62,545 nt of DNA from Lachnospiraceae bacterium (lineage in GTDB: Bacteria > Bacillota > Clostridia > Lachnospirales > Lachnospiraceae), in contig JAFSIQ010000007.1 of NCBI GenBank assembly GCA_017439675.1, forward strand, positions 84,310-146,854, written 5' to 3'. The position numbers and the translations under genes were made by a program. This document shows positions 24,620 through 33,504 of this stretch, one piece after another. Under the pieces are notes generated by a model. The model was not told the origin of the DNA, made no database searches, and saw only the letters and a program-made list of their open reading frames with translations. Position 1 is the first letter of the stretch; each line of letters starts with the position of its first letter.

Positions 24620-25275
24620 TAAGAGTAATAGTTTGAGTCTTCTGGATAATGCGAATGATTTTCACAGTAATGCGGTGAATACGGATATTCATCGTGGCTT
24701 TTCTGTTGTGCATCGTATTCCGCAAGAATTTGAGCGATGTTTTGCTGGAAGGTGTCTTGCGTTGTTTCGTGAGAAGTATCGTGGTGGTAATCATGCTCGT
24801 TTTCGTGTGAAGTGTTGCCAAAAGAATTGAATTCATTAAAGTTAGAAGCTGAGTAATTTGATGATTTGTTATCGGAATAGTTTGCATCAGGGGAATTTCC
24901 GAAATTCATGCCGGAAAAATCCATCTTGGAAAAATCTATGCCGGAAAACCCGGCTAAGTTGCTTAGAATATCCGGGGACATTCCACCACTGCCTTCGTTC
25001 ATCATGGAAAACATCATTTTTAACATCTCTGGTGCCATGCCAGTGAGATGTGCAATCATATCTAGGGGATCATTTGTTGCATTATGTAAACCTAGACGAA
25101 TTAGATTATCTCTACTTTGAAAACAGTTTATAATAAGACGGATTTCGCTGAATTTAATAAAAAGTGCTAGAGGAAGCTTCATTGAAAAGTCCACAAATGG
25201 GATGAGGGACTCTAACATGGAGAGCTGTTCATAACCTTGTATTGCATTGAATGGGTGACAATTTCTTGGGTCCAT
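24619..25275 (-). CDS. Unknown protein with asparagine/serine/histidine-rich tail
   Basis: A 218-residue protein of unknown function. Residues 1-95 are ordered, with hydrophobic helices and the Met-rich 'MAPEMLKMMFSMMNEGSGGM' near 80. Residues 105-218 are low-complexity, rich in N, S, H, Y, D and E, with repeats of 'FSGxxFSKMDFSGMNF' type. AGGGGC stands 7 nt before the ATG. It is the first gene of a two-gene minus-strand operon. The composition suggests a spore-coat or phase-separating scaffold protein, but this is speculation. No family was recognised. Confidence 0.65.
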   Translation of the reverse strand: MDPRNCHPFNAIQGYEQLSMLESLIPFVDFSMKLPLALFIKFSEIRLIINCFQSRDNLIRLGLHNATNDPLDMIAHLTGMAPEMLKMMFSMMNEGSGGMSPDILSNLAGFSGIDFSKMDFSGMNFGNSPDANYSDNKSSNYSASNFNEFNSFGNTSHENEHDYHHDTSHETTQDTFQQNIAQILAEYDAQQKSHDEYPYSPHYCENHSHYPEDSNYYS

Positions 25276-25462
25276 GTAAATGCCCCTAATCTTTTCTATT
25301 CATTATATGCAGAAAGCAAATGGATATGAATCCTTTCAAGTTGACGATTTTGGAAGATTTTTTTATAATGACTAAGATATATTGAATGCAATGAATGGAT
25401 ATCACTGACAACTAGTTCAGTTGTTTCATCGTAAAATAATAAAAAGAAAGATAGGAACACAG

Positions 25463-27256
25463 ATGGACTTACAGAATTATTACAATGGAAATGAATGGTT
25501 TGCATACCGATATTTTGGAGCGCACTTAGAAGAAGAGGGAGTGCGCTTTACCGTCTATGCTCCGAAGGCAAAGAAGGTTACATTGATTGGCGAGTTTAGT
25601 AATTGGCATGATTTGGATATGCGCAATACAGGTCGCGGTGGTGTCTATAGCATTGTTGTGAAAGAAGCGAAGTTAAATCAGATGTATAAGTATCGTGTTT
25701 ATCATCACGATGGTACAGTTACTGATAAGGCGGACCCTTATGGATTTGGAATGGAGTTACGTCCATGTTCTGCATCCATTATTCGTGATATGGGTACCTT
25801 TCATTTTACAGATGATGTATGGATGGGGCAACGAGAGAAGAATTATAATAAACCAATGCATATCTATGAGTTACATTTTGGTACTTGGAAAGCGAATGGT
25901 GATAAATGGTACCGATATGAGGAGTTGGCGGAGGAATTGATTCCATATTTAAAAGAAATGGGATACACCCATGTAGAGTTGATGCCGTTATCGGAATATC
26001 CGCTAGATGAGTCCTGGGGATATCAGAGCACTGGATTTTTTGCACCGACAGCGCGATATGGTGATTGCGATGGTTTGAAGGAGTTTGTAAATCAGTGCCA
26101 TCAGGCAGGGATTGGTGTATTACTTGATTTTGTAATGGTTCATTTCGCAGTGGATGATTATGGATTGGAATCTTTTGACGGTTCTCCGCTATATGAGTTG
26201 CCTTTTGAGGATGCTGAGCGGAGCGAATGGGGTTCCTATCAGTTTGCCCACGGCAAAGGAGAGGTGGCAAGCTTCCTAAAGTCCTGTGCTAATTACTGGC
26301 TTGCGGAGTATCATTTTGACGGACTTCGCATGGATGCCATTTCTAATATGATATATTGGCGAGGACAACAACAGTGTGGTGTCAACGAGGAGGCGTTGCA
26401 TTTTGTACAGTCCTTAAATGAAGGTTTACATAATCTTCATCCGACTGCAATGCTTGTGGCAGAGGATTCCACTAGCTATTTGAAGGTGACGGCTCCTGTG
26501 TCATATGAAGGTCTCGGTTTTGACTATAAGTGGGATTTGGGCTGGATGCATGACACCTTAGAGTTTTTCCGTCTTTCGCTAGAAGAGCGCAAGAATCATT
26601 ATCAGGACATCCTGTTTTCTATGCATTATTTCTATAATGAATTGTATTTGCTGGCGTTGTCCCATGATGAGGTGGTGCATGGCAAGAAGACCATATTGGA
26701 TAAGATGCATGGAACCTATGAGGAGAAGTTTTCCCAGTGTAGAGCATTGTTTCTATATATGATGACCCATCCGGGCAAGAAATTGAATTTCATGGGAAAT
26801 GAAATGGGACAGTTTCGTGAATGGGCGGAATATCGTCCACAGGATTTTGATATATTAGAGCAGTTTCCAATGCATACAATGTTTAAACGGTTTATAAGGG
26901 ATATTAACCATGTGTATCTGTCGCATCCTGCATTGTATAACGAGGAGTATAACAGGGCTTGCTTTGACTATGTAATTGCAGATAAGCCACAGGATTTGGT
27001 CTATGCCTACACAAGAAATGCAGGTGGAGAACAGATGCTTGCAGTGTTTAATTTTAGTGATAAAATGTATATGGGATATGAAGTGAGATTGTCCGGCAAT
27101 CATATGTTGAAGGAGCTTGTGAATAGTGCAAGTAAGATATATGGTGGAAAAGTTCGGCAGGAATCCATTGCAAATGGAATGGAAATTCCAATGAGGAATG
27201 GACAGTGTCGAATGGATTTGGAACCGTATTCTGGAAGATTGTTTCAAGTGGTGTGA
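25463..27256 (+). CDS. glgB: 1,4-alpha-glucan branching enzyme (GH13)
   Basis: A 597-residue enzyme that makes alpha-1,6 branches in glycogen. It has an N-terminal CBM48 domain (about 15-110) and a GH13 barrel. Region I is 'DFVMVHFAVDDYGL' (the usual form has W after D), region II 'GLRMDAIS' gives the nucleophile Asp near 290, region III 'LVAEDSTS' gives the acid Glu near 334, and region IV is 'LSHDEVVHGK'. The C-terminal beta domain is present. ATG 25463 was chosen; TTG 25421 adds a basic stretch not typical of the family. No other glycogen genes are next to it. Confidence 0.94.
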   Translation: MDLQNYYNGNEWFAYRYFGAHLEEEGVRFTVYAPKAKKVTLIGEFSNWHDLDMRNTGRGGVYSIVVKEAKLNQMYKYRVYHHDGTVTDKADPYGFGMELRPCSASIIRDMGTFHFTDDVWMGQREKNYNKPMHIYELHFGTWKANGDKWYRYEELAEELIPYLKEMGYTHVELMPLSEYPLDESWGYQSTGFFAPTARYGDCDGLKEFVNQCHQAGIGVLLDFVMVHFAVDDYGLESFDGSPLYELPFEDAERSEWGSYQFAHGKGEVASFLKSCANYWLAEYHFDGLRMDAISNMIYWRGQQQCGVNEEALHFVQSLNEGLHNLHPTAMLVAEDSTSYLKVTAPVSYEGLGFDYKWDLGWMHDTLEFFRLSLEERKNHYQDILFSMHYFYNELYLLALSHDEVVHGKKTILDKMHGTYEEKFSQCRALFLYMMTHPGKKLNFMGNEMGQFREWAEYRPQDFDILEQFPMHTMFKRFIRDINHVYLSHPALYNEEYNRACFDYVIADKPQDLVYAYTRNAGGEQMLAVFNFSDKMYMGYEVRLSGNHMLKELVNSASKIYGGKVRQESIANGMEIPMRNGQCRMDLEPYSGRLFQVV

Positions 27257-27363
27257 TTGGAGTTATGTAAACCAGTTTTGACGTTGTGGTTTGAATGTTA
27301 TGTAAACTGCTGACGGTGATAGATCGTGAATATATAAGATGTTATGAGAAAAGAGGAAGTATT

Positions 27364-27933
27364 ATGTTGAGTGATTGGATTACAAAAACGGACTTGAATG
27401 TGTTGAACTGGATTCAAGAGAATTTGAGAAGTGATGCACTGGATACAATTATGCCAGCAATCACATTTCTTGGTGATAAAGGTTGGCTGTTTATTGTCAT
27501 TGCGGTGATTCTTGTTTTACTTCCAAAGACGAGACTTTGGGGAGCGAAGCTTAGCACTAGCTTAATCTTGGGACTTGTGTTTGGCAATATGCTATTAAAA
27601 AATGTGGTGGCGAGAATTCGTCCCTATGATGTGGTGGAGAATGTGACATTGTTGGTAGATAAGCTTAGTGATTATTCCTTTCCATCTGGACATACCATGG
27701 CATCCTTTGAATTCTTTACCGTGGTGTGTTTTATGCCAATTAAGAAGAGATACAAGGTGTTGGCGGGAATCTTAGCATTTACTATTGCATTTTCAAGACT
27801 TTATCTGTATGTCCACTATCCATCCGATGTGCTAGGTGGAATGTTTTTTGGAACTCTTTTTGGAATTATGGGTATACGAATTGTGGATATGATAGTTGAG
27901 GAGCGAAAGGCGAAGAAAGAAATGGAGGGGTGA
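27364..27933 (+). CDS. PAP2-family membrane phosphatase
   Basis: A 189-residue integral membrane phosphatase with about five helices. The three catalytic motifs are 'KNVVARIRP' (K-x6-RP), 'PSGHTMAS' and 'SRLYLYVHYPSDV'. Such enzymes remove phosphate from undecaprenyl diphosphate, phosphatidate or phosphatidylglycerol phosphate; the short length fits a BcrC/YodM-like or PgpB-like role. ATG 27364 follows GAGGAAG by 5 nt; an upstream in-frame start at 27295 is unlikely. It is followed at once by a deleted Fic gene whose ribosome binding site lies inside its 3' end. Confidence 0.92.
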   Translation: MLSDWITKTDLNVLNWIQENLRSDALDTIMPAITFLGDKGWLFIVIAVILVLLPKTRLWGAKLSTSLILGLVFGNMLLKNVVARIRPYDVVENVTLLVDKLSDYSFPSGHTMASFEFFTVVCFMPIKKRYKVLAGILAFTIAFSRLYLYVHYPSDVLGGMFFGTLFGIMGIRIVDMIVEERKAKKEMEG

Positions 27934-27935
27934 TA

Positions 27936-28244
27936 ATGGTACTTGATAATAGGTTGGGGCTGAAAGATAGTGCGGAGTTTGCTCCGGTGATGTATTTAGA
28001 GGCTGCCCTATGGCTTGACTTAATTCTTAAGAAAGAACTTCATAAGGTTGTGGATTGGAGTAAATTGGACAAAGAAGATTATCTGCTTGCTATGGAACGA
28101 AGTCCAATCAGAAATATTGAAATTAAGCATGTTTTATACGAAGTTTTGACGGATGAGATTGATAGCCGAGAGGTTTATATGAAAGGTATTGACCATAGCT
28201 ATTACTATGAAGGGTATAACATTTTTAAGGCAGAGGATTTATAA
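27936..28244 (+). pseudogene. Internally deleted Fic protein, active site missing
   Basis: A 102-residue frame with a good start (GGAGGGG, 5 nt). The first part, 'LDNRLGLKDSAEFA', looks like the N-terminus of a Fic protein. From 'LWLDLILKKELHKVVDW' to the end 'GIDHSYYYEGYNIFKAEDL' it looks like the C-terminus that normally follows HPFxxGNGR. The middle of about 100 residues, including the AMP-transferase motif HPFx[DE]GNGR and the inhibitory helix region, is gone, but the frame is kept. It cannot be an active transferase. It may be decaying or a retained regulatory fragment. The family call is from memory of Fic tails. Confidence 0.6.
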
Positions 28245-28252
28245 GAAAACCA

Positions 28253-28286
28253 AGGACTTGATTCATGTTGAATCAAGTCCTATTTT
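28253..28286. terminator. Bidirectional terminator
   Basis: A perfect 12-bp stem AGGACTTGATTC / GAATCAAGTCCT with a 5-nt loop, then ATTTTC. It separates the Fic remnant and the convergent aminotransferase. Confidence 0.85.
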
Positions 28287-28287
28287 C

Positions 28288-29502
28288 TTACTGTTTGTAA
28301 TGCTCTAAGAAATCGCTTAACCGGTTGGTTGCAACCTTCAAATCTTCAATTCTAGGAAGATACACAATTCGGAAATGGTCTGGCTCGTGCCAGTTAAAAC
28401 CGCTACCCTGTACAATCAGTACATGCTTTTCACGCAAGAAGTCCAAGGCAAATTTCTCATCATTTACGATATTGAATTTTTTCACATCCAGTTTAGGGAA
28501 AATGTAAAATGCAGCCTCTGGCTTCACTGCACTAACTCCTGGGATATCATTTAACGCGTTGTATATGTATTCGCGCTGTTCGTAGATTCTTCCACCTGGT
28601 AACAAGAGCTCATCTGCACTCTGGATTCCGCCTAAGGCAGTCTGGATAATGGACTGGGCTGGTACGTTGGAGCAAAGTCGCATAGAGGACAACATGTTAA
28701 GTCCTTCAATGTATCCCTTGCAGCGAGATTTGTCACCGCTTAAGCTCATCCAGCCACTGCGGAAACCTGCGATGCGGTGAGACTTGGAAAGTCCGTTAAA
28801 TGTTACACACATTAGGTCTGGTGCAAGAGAAGCAATGGAGATGTGTTTCTTGCCATCCATAACCAGACGGTCATATATTTCATCCGAAAAGATAATTAAT
28901 TCGTATTTTCTTGCGAGCTCAACAATCTCTTCTAATACCTCCTTTGGATAGAGAGCACCAGTTGGATTGTTTGGGTTGATAATTACAATACCCTTGGTGC
29001 GGTCTGTAATCTTGCTTTCCATATCCTTGATATCTGGATACCAGTTTGCTTGCTCGTCGCAGATATAATGTACTGGTTTACCGCCTGCAAGATTCGCAGC
29101 AGCTGTCCACAATGGATAATCTGGTGCAGGAACTAGAATTTCGTCGCCGTCGTCTAACAAGCCTTGCATACTCATAGTAATCAATTCCGAGGCACCATTA
29201 CCAGTGTAGATATCGTTGATTCCAACATTTGGGATGTTCTTAAGCTGGCAGTACTGCATGATTGCCTTACGGGCACCAAAGATTCCCTTAGAATCGGAAT
29301 ATCCTTGGGATTCTAATAGATTGTATTGGATATCCTGAATGATTTCATTTGGTGCATTGAATCCAAATGGATAAGGATTACCAATGTTTAACTTTAATAT
29401 ATCAATATTATTCTCGCTCATGCGGTTGGCTTCTTCTACAACCGGTCCACGAACGTCATAACATACATTATCTAATTTGTGGGATTTTTCAAACTGTCTC
29501 AT
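28288..29502 (-). CDS. Class I aminotransferase, alanine-transaminase type
   Basis: A 404-residue pyridoxal-phosphate enzyme. Fold type I landmarks are 'GASELI' (cofactor phosphate), 'APDYPLWTAAANLAGG', 'NPNNPTGALYP', 'FSDEIYDRL' and the Schiff-base lysine in 'NGLSKSHRIAGFRSGW'. The start 'MRQFEKSHKLDNVCYDVRGP' and the Pro-rich motifs match the AlaA/AlaT group, which makes alanine from pyruvate and glutamate. ATG 29502 was chosen because GAGGAG is 8 nt upstream; a GTG nine bases earlier is less good. Its leader contains a nested hairpin (29534-29583). Confidence 0.9.
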   Translation of the reverse strand: MRQFEKSHKLDNVCYDVRGPVVEEANRMSENNIDILKLNIGNPYPFGFNAPNEIIQDIQYNLLESQGYSDSKGIFGARKAIMQYCQLKNIPNVGINDIYTGNGASELITMSMQGLLDDGDEILVPAPDYPLWTAAANLAGGKPVHYICDEQANWYPDIKDMESKITDRTKGIVIINPNNPTGALYPKEVLEEIVELARKYELIIFSDEIYDRLVMDGKKHISIASLAPDLMCVTFNGLSKSHRIAGFRSGWMSLSGDKSRCKGYIEGLNMLSSMRLCSNVPAQSIIQTALGGIQSADELLLPGGRIYEQREYIYNALNDIPGVSAVKPEAAFYIFPKLDVKKFNIVNDEKFALDFLREKHVLIVQGSGFNWHEPDHFRIVYLPRIEDLKVATNRLSDFLEHYKQ

Positions 29503-29533
29503 GTTGTTCACTCCTCTTTATTTGAAATAATCG

Positions 29534-29583
29534 TAACGGTTCAGAGTTTCATTCAAAACTCTTGGTTTTGAACAGTTACAAAC
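29534..29583 (-). promoter_or_regulatory. Nested hairpin in the aminotransferase leader
   Basis: On the minus strand GTAAC-t-GTTCA ... TGAAC-c-GTTAC encloses AGAGTTT-TGAATG-AAACTCT. A TATAAT lies about 16 nt further upstream on the same strand, so the structure would be at the very 5' end of the mRNA. Confidence 0.5.
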
Positions 29584-29703
29584 AACCAAAAGTATTATAG
29601 TCCTTTTTTCTTGATTTGTATATGGTGTAATTTCCTTTTTTTGGGAAAGTGTATTTTATTATATGTAAGTGATAAAAGTAAGATGTAAATTTGTATTCTA
29701 GGG

Positions 29704-29756
29704 TTGACAGGAAGAGGTATGAATGTTATAACTGTATCATAACGAGTGGTACAGTT
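29704..29756 (+). promoter_or_regulatory. Promoter with YtrA-type operator
   Basis: TTGACA (29704), 17 nt, TATAAC (29727). Over the -10 and start lies a perfect inverted repeat AACTGTA-N13-TACAGTT (29730-29756). YtrA-subfamily GntR repressors bind AGTGTA-N13-TACACT in B. subtilis, so spacing and symmetry agree. It should mediate autorepression of the following operon. Confidence 0.8.
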
Positions 29757-29779
29757 AATACAGTGAAAGGAGGGGTTGC

Positions 29780-30160
29780 ATGGTACAGTTGGATTATAAA
29801 AGTAGTAAACCTATTTATGAACAGATTGTAGAGCAAGTCAAGTTGAACGTAATGAAGCAGTACTTAAAGTCGGGAGACGCTATTCCGTCAGTACGCAAGC
29901 TTGCGTTGGAGTTGTCCATTACACCGGGAACGGTGGCGAAGGCATACCAAGAATTGGAACGACAGCAGATCATTGAAACTATTCGGGGAAAGGGAACATT
30001 TATTGCAGGGGAGATTGAGTTAAAACCGGATGAAAAGAAGGTGTTAGAGATTAAGAAATGCCTGCAAACAGAATTGATGGAACTGAAGATGATGGGTTAC
30101 GATTTGAAAAAGGTGCTCAAGATGGTTGAGGAAATATATGAGGAGATGAGTGTATGTTAG
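29780..30160 (+). CDS. GntR-family regulator, YtrA subfamily
   Basis: A 126-residue repressor. Residues 5-75 are the winged helix: 'KPIYEQIVEQVK', 'GDAIPSVRKLALELSITPGT', 'QELERQQIIETIRGKGTF'. A short helical tail of about 45 residues replaces the large effector domain, as in YtrA. It overlaps the ABC ATPase by 7 nt and is the first gene of a four-gene ABC operon. It most likely binds the inverted repeat at 29730 and responds to cell-envelope stress, as YtrA does in B. subtilis. AAAGGAGG lies 7 nt before the ATG. Confidence 0.95.
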   Translation: MVQLDYKSSKPIYEQIVEQVKLNVMKQYLKSGDAIPSVRKLALELSITPGTVAKAYQELERQQIIETIRGKGTFIAGEIELKPDEKKVLEIKKCLQTELMELKMMGYDLKKVLKMVEEIYEEMSVC

Positions 30161-31080
30161 AGATTAAGAATGTATGCAAAAGCTATAACAAAACAATGGC
30201 GGTACAGGATGTTAGTCTCACTGTTATGCCGGGTGAGATTCATGGATTAATTGGCGAGAATAGTGCCGGAAAGACAACGTTAATCAAATGTACAGTTGGA
30301 ATTTTTAGGGCAGATAAAGGCGAAATTCTATATGATGGGAAGCCGGTGTATGACAATCCAGAGGTAAAGGAAAAGATTGGTTATGTAGCGGATTACAATG
30401 AATACATCAAGTATTACACGGTATCCCAGATGGTGTACATGTATGAAAAGTTCTATCCAGCCTTTAACAAGGAGAAGTTCAATGATTTTAATCAGGTGTT
30501 TCAGTTGCCGGTGAATAAGAGGATTATGAGTTTTTCTAAAGGACAGAAGATGCGTCTCGCATTTATGCTAGAGGTTTCAAAAGAACCGGATTATCTCATA
30601 TTGGATGAGCCTACTTCTGGACTTGACCCGGTGGCAAAAGCGAAGTTTTTTGAATTGTTAATCAATGAAGTGGAACAGAGAGAAATTGGTGTACTCATTA
30701 GTTCCCATAACCTAGATGGCTTGGAGAAGATTTGTGATTCGGTAACCATGATGCATGGAAGTCGGGTGGAGCGTCAGATGTCCATGGAGGATATGAAGAG
30801 CGAGCTTTGTAAGCTGAATGTGGTATTTGAAGGTGGGGCAGGCAAGAAGGTATATGATTTGCCACAGGTTCTCCGTATCAGCAATGTGGGTAGCATTTAT
30901 ACCATGATTGTGAAGGATTATGATGAGGATTTTGCGAAACAGTTAAAAGAGCATGGCGCAAGCCTTGTGGAACCAGTGGATATTTCCTTGGAGGAATTGT
31001 TTGTGGTATTAGAGGAATCGAAGGGGCGAAGCAAGATGGATTCTGACAAGAAGGATGTGTCGGCAATCAAGGAGAGATAG
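30154..31080 (+). CDS. ABC transporter ATP-binding protein (YtrB-like)
   Basis: A 308-residue ATPase. Walker A 'GLIGENSAGKTTL' (about 34-46), Q-loop region 'GYVADYNEYIKYYT', signature 'FSKGQKMRLA' in place of LSGGQ, Walker B 'YLILDEPTSGLD', H-loop 'SSHNLDGL'. The C-terminal 80 residues are the extension common in drug and antibiotic exporters of the YtrB/BcrA group. The start overlaps the GntR gene. With the two following permeases it forms one exporter under YtrA-type control. Confidence 0.93.
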   Translation: MLEIKNVCKSYNKTMAVQDVSLTVMPGEIHGLIGENSAGKTTLIKCTVGIFRADKGEILYDGKPVYDNPEVKEKIGYVADYNEYIKYYTVSQMVYMYEKFYPAFNKEKFNDFNQVFQLPVNKRIMSFSKGQKMRLAFMLEVSKEPDYLILDEPTSGLDPVAKAKFFELLINEVEQREIGVLISSHNLDGLEKICDSVTMMHGSRVERQMSMEDMKSELCKLNVVFEGGAGKKVYDLPQVLRISNVGSIYTMIVKDYDEDFAKQLKEHGASLVEPVDISLEELFVVLEESKGRSKMDSDKKDVSAIKER

Positions 31081-31091
31081 GAGGGGTGACA

Positions 31092-32198
31092 ATGAAAGAT
31101 TGTAAGAAATTATGGAATGTGTCCCGGTATTTTTATCTTGGTGTCTTGTTGCTTGCAACGTTGGTTGTATTGTTGGATTGCGTGTTTATATGCCATGATA
31201 AGGATATACATATTACACGGAGCGGTATGGAACGCTATGTTGTGGAGCAGCAGAGCCTAGGGTATCTGACACCAATTTTTTCCGATTTAGAAGAATTACC
31301 ATTAGATAAGGGGTCGAATTATGACTTGAATGGTATGTTTGTCAGTGTGTGTGGTATTGTGTTGATTCTCTTTGCAAAGGAGCTTTGCTATTCGGATTCT
31401 AGAACAAGAGAATTTCGTCGTGTTTGGCCAGTGAGGAATTGGGTGCGGGAGCTATACGATTACATCATGGTACTAGCAATTATTGTATATAGTAATGTAT
31501 TACAGTTTGTAGTATTGTTGCTGTGTCAGAATCGTAGTAATAGTCTATTGCTTTCTGTTGTAACGGGGCAAGGAGTGACAATAACCGGTGAACAGGCAAT
31601 ATGGGCGCAGGCAAATGAAGCATTTGCATGTAACATGTTATTTTATATGATGGCAATGATTATAAATTATACATGGATTTATCTTGGAATGAGTGTGACA
31701 AAGAATCCGCTACTTGGTGCAGGTTTGGCTATTGTCGTAAAATCATGTGTTTGGTGGATTGGAGAGACATTATTTTATTCCTTGTCCATGAAAGAGCTAT
31801 TAGATTATTTCTTGCCGAATATGTACACCTTTTTGAATTTTAACTATCAGAGGAAGTATGGTATGACGGAAATCTATATGGGAGAACAATTTTATACTGT
31901 ATCTTGGTCACAGTGGTTTGCGATTACGATAGGTATTCTAGCGGTTGCAGTTATTATGATTATTGTCTTTGCAAAGTACAAGGATATGGCAAAGGGAAAG
32001 ATTTTCTATTTTGTGGGACTTGATATATTGTTTGCATTTGTGGTTGGACTCGGTTTCTTTGCCTTTTGGTTAGAATGGTTCGATTTTTTGTATTATGAAT
32101 TAGTGAGTCTAATACTTAGCTTAGTTGTAGTGGTGGTGGTATCTTGTTTAACACATGCATTTTCCGCGTCAAAACGGTTGAAACTGGAGGTGAAATGA
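31092..32198 (+). CDS. ABC transporter membrane protein 1 of YtrA-type operon
   Basis: A 368-residue polytopic membrane protein with a first helix at about 15-35, an extracytoplasmic loop of about 50 residues, then roughly seven further helices. No soluble domain. ATG 31092 lies 6 nt after GGAGGGG; the GTG at 31086 is less likely. It has no sequence family that I recognise, but its place between the ATPase and a second membrane protein indicates a transporter subunit. The last codons carry the ribosome binding site of the next gene. Confidence 0.8.
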   Translation: MKDCKKLWNVSRYFYLGVLLLATLVVLLDCVFICHDKDIHITRSGMERYVVEQQSLGYLTPIFSDLEELPLDKGSNYDLNGMFVSVCGIVLILFAKELCYSDSRTREFRRVWPVRNWVRELYDYIMVLAIIVYSNVLQFVVLLLCQNRSNSLLLSVVTGQGVTITGEQAIWAQANEAFACNMLFYMMAMIINYTWIYLGMSVTKNPLLGAGLAIVVKSCVWWIGETLFYSLSMKELLDYFLPNMYTFLNFNYQRKYGMTEIYMGEQFYTVSWSQWFAITIGILAVAVIMIIVFAKYKDMAKGKIFYFVGLDILFAFVVGLGFFAFWLEWFDFLYYELVSLILSLVVVVVVSCLTHAFSASKRLKLEVK

Positions 32199-32199
32199 T

Positions 32200-33372
32200 A
32201 TGAAGAAGCTATGGAGACAGGAATGGAAATATCATTTGTTCTTTGTGCTGTTTGCAATGTTAGCCGTGATATTTGGTATTATTTATGAAGGTGGTGGGAA
32301 TGCATATACTTCAGAGACGAGAGTAGAGGTGTTTACCTTGGAGGCGCTGTGGGGAATGGATGTTTTCTTGGGGAATGCGTTATATATCCTTTTTAAAAAT
32401 GTACCAGTAATTATCCTAATCGTACTTTTGCTAAAGAAAGCGTTTATCTATTGGTTGGAAAAAGAACGTTGTGGAAGAGAGTTCTTTCAGAGCTTACCAG
32501 TGACAAGGGCGGAGCGTGTGTGGTTTCATTTTGCGGTGGATGTGTTGACCATAGTCTTTGCCGTGGCAATCGGTGCGGTGACAAGTATAGAACAGGTAAA
32601 AGAACAATTGGCTGGGTTGTCTGATATTTTTACAGTAGAAATTCCATGGCTTGTCAAGGCTTATGCGGGAATTGGAATTACGGTGGTTGCATACTGTGTT
32701 ATGGTACTTTGCCTGTTGTATCTAATGGAGCAAATTTTTGTAAATGGCTGCTTGAAAGTGGTAGGTTTCCTAGGATGTATCCTTATGGTGGCGATTGTGT
32801 TGACAAAGCTTTGGCATACTTACTATGATATTTCTTGGGTTTCCGCTTTGTACGGATTCTTTGCCTTGGAGGCTGTAGGTGGGAATTATATGATGCCGAC
32901 GTATGGATCTTCCCTTGATTCCTATATATGGGTACATAACAGCAACAATCCGCCGTTCCTGATTAATGGAGAGACTGTAGATTGCAGTAGAGTAGGATAT
33001 ACGGAGATTCTAGACGGGGAATATTCAGATATAATGAATGTTTTTAGCCGGTTCTATGATTTTACAAAACTGGGAAATTACATGGGACAGGTTGCGATTT
33101 GTCTTGGTATTGGAATCATTTTGTTTGTCATAGCCTTACATCTGGCGAAGAAGAAGGATTTGTCTAGGGAGGGGCTATATTTTGACAAGACCAAATATCC
33201 GATTGCTTTGGCATTGGCAATGACCATGTATGTAATGTTACTAGATAAGTACCTTTTTTGGTATCAGCATTTGTTGAATATCTTGACGGCGGTAATTGTG
33301 TTTGTATTTCTTTGTTATATGTTAAGTTCTAACAGAAGACCGGTATTTGCGAAGAAGGATAGAAATTCGTAA
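32200..33372 (+). CDS. ABC transporter membrane protein 2 of YtrA-type operon
   Basis: A 390-residue polytopic protein starting 'MKKLWRQEWKYHLFF'. It has an ABC-2-like loop 'KERCGREFFQSLPVTRAERV' near 90, which resembles the cytoplasmic coupling segment of YtrC/D-type permeases ('SLPITR' motif), and about eight helices. It begins 1 nt after the preceding stop, with GGAGGTG 6 nt upstream. It completes the four-gene operon, which probably exports or defends against an envelope-active compound. Confidence 0.82.
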   Translation: MKKLWRQEWKYHLFFVLFAMLAVIFGIIYEGGGNAYTSETRVEVFTLEALWGMDVFLGNALYILFKNVPVIILIVLLLKKAFIYWLEKERCGREFFQSLPVTRAERVWFHFAVDVLTIVFAVAIGAVTSIEQVKEQLAGLSDIFTVEIPWLVKAYAGIGITVVAYCVMVLCLLYLMEQIFVNGCLKVVGFLGCILMVAIVLTKLWHTYYDISWVSALYGFFALEAVGGNYMMPTYGSSLDSYIWVHNSNNPPFLINGETVDCSRVGYTEILDGEYSDIMNVFSRFYDFTKLGNYMGQVAICLGIGIILFVIALHLAKKKDLSREGLYFDKTKYPIALALAMTMYVMLLDKYLFWYQHLLNILTAVIVFVFLCYMLSSNRRPVFAKKDRNS

Positions 33373-33442
33373 TTATCTAATAAATGAAATAAAAGGATAG
33401 TCTAACTAAATGTAGTCAAAATGGAAGAATTGTGGTAAAATG

Positions 33443-33476
33443 GACGGGCGTAGCATGTGCTACGTCTGTTTTCGTT
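33443..33476 (+). terminator. Rho-independent terminator after ABC operon
   Basis: ACGGGCGTAGCA pairs with TGCTACGTCTGT (two G-T wobbles) around TG, then TTTTCGTTTT. Confidence 0.7.
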
Positions 33477-33504
33477 TTGCAATTGAGGTGAATGATTGTG
33501 AGAT

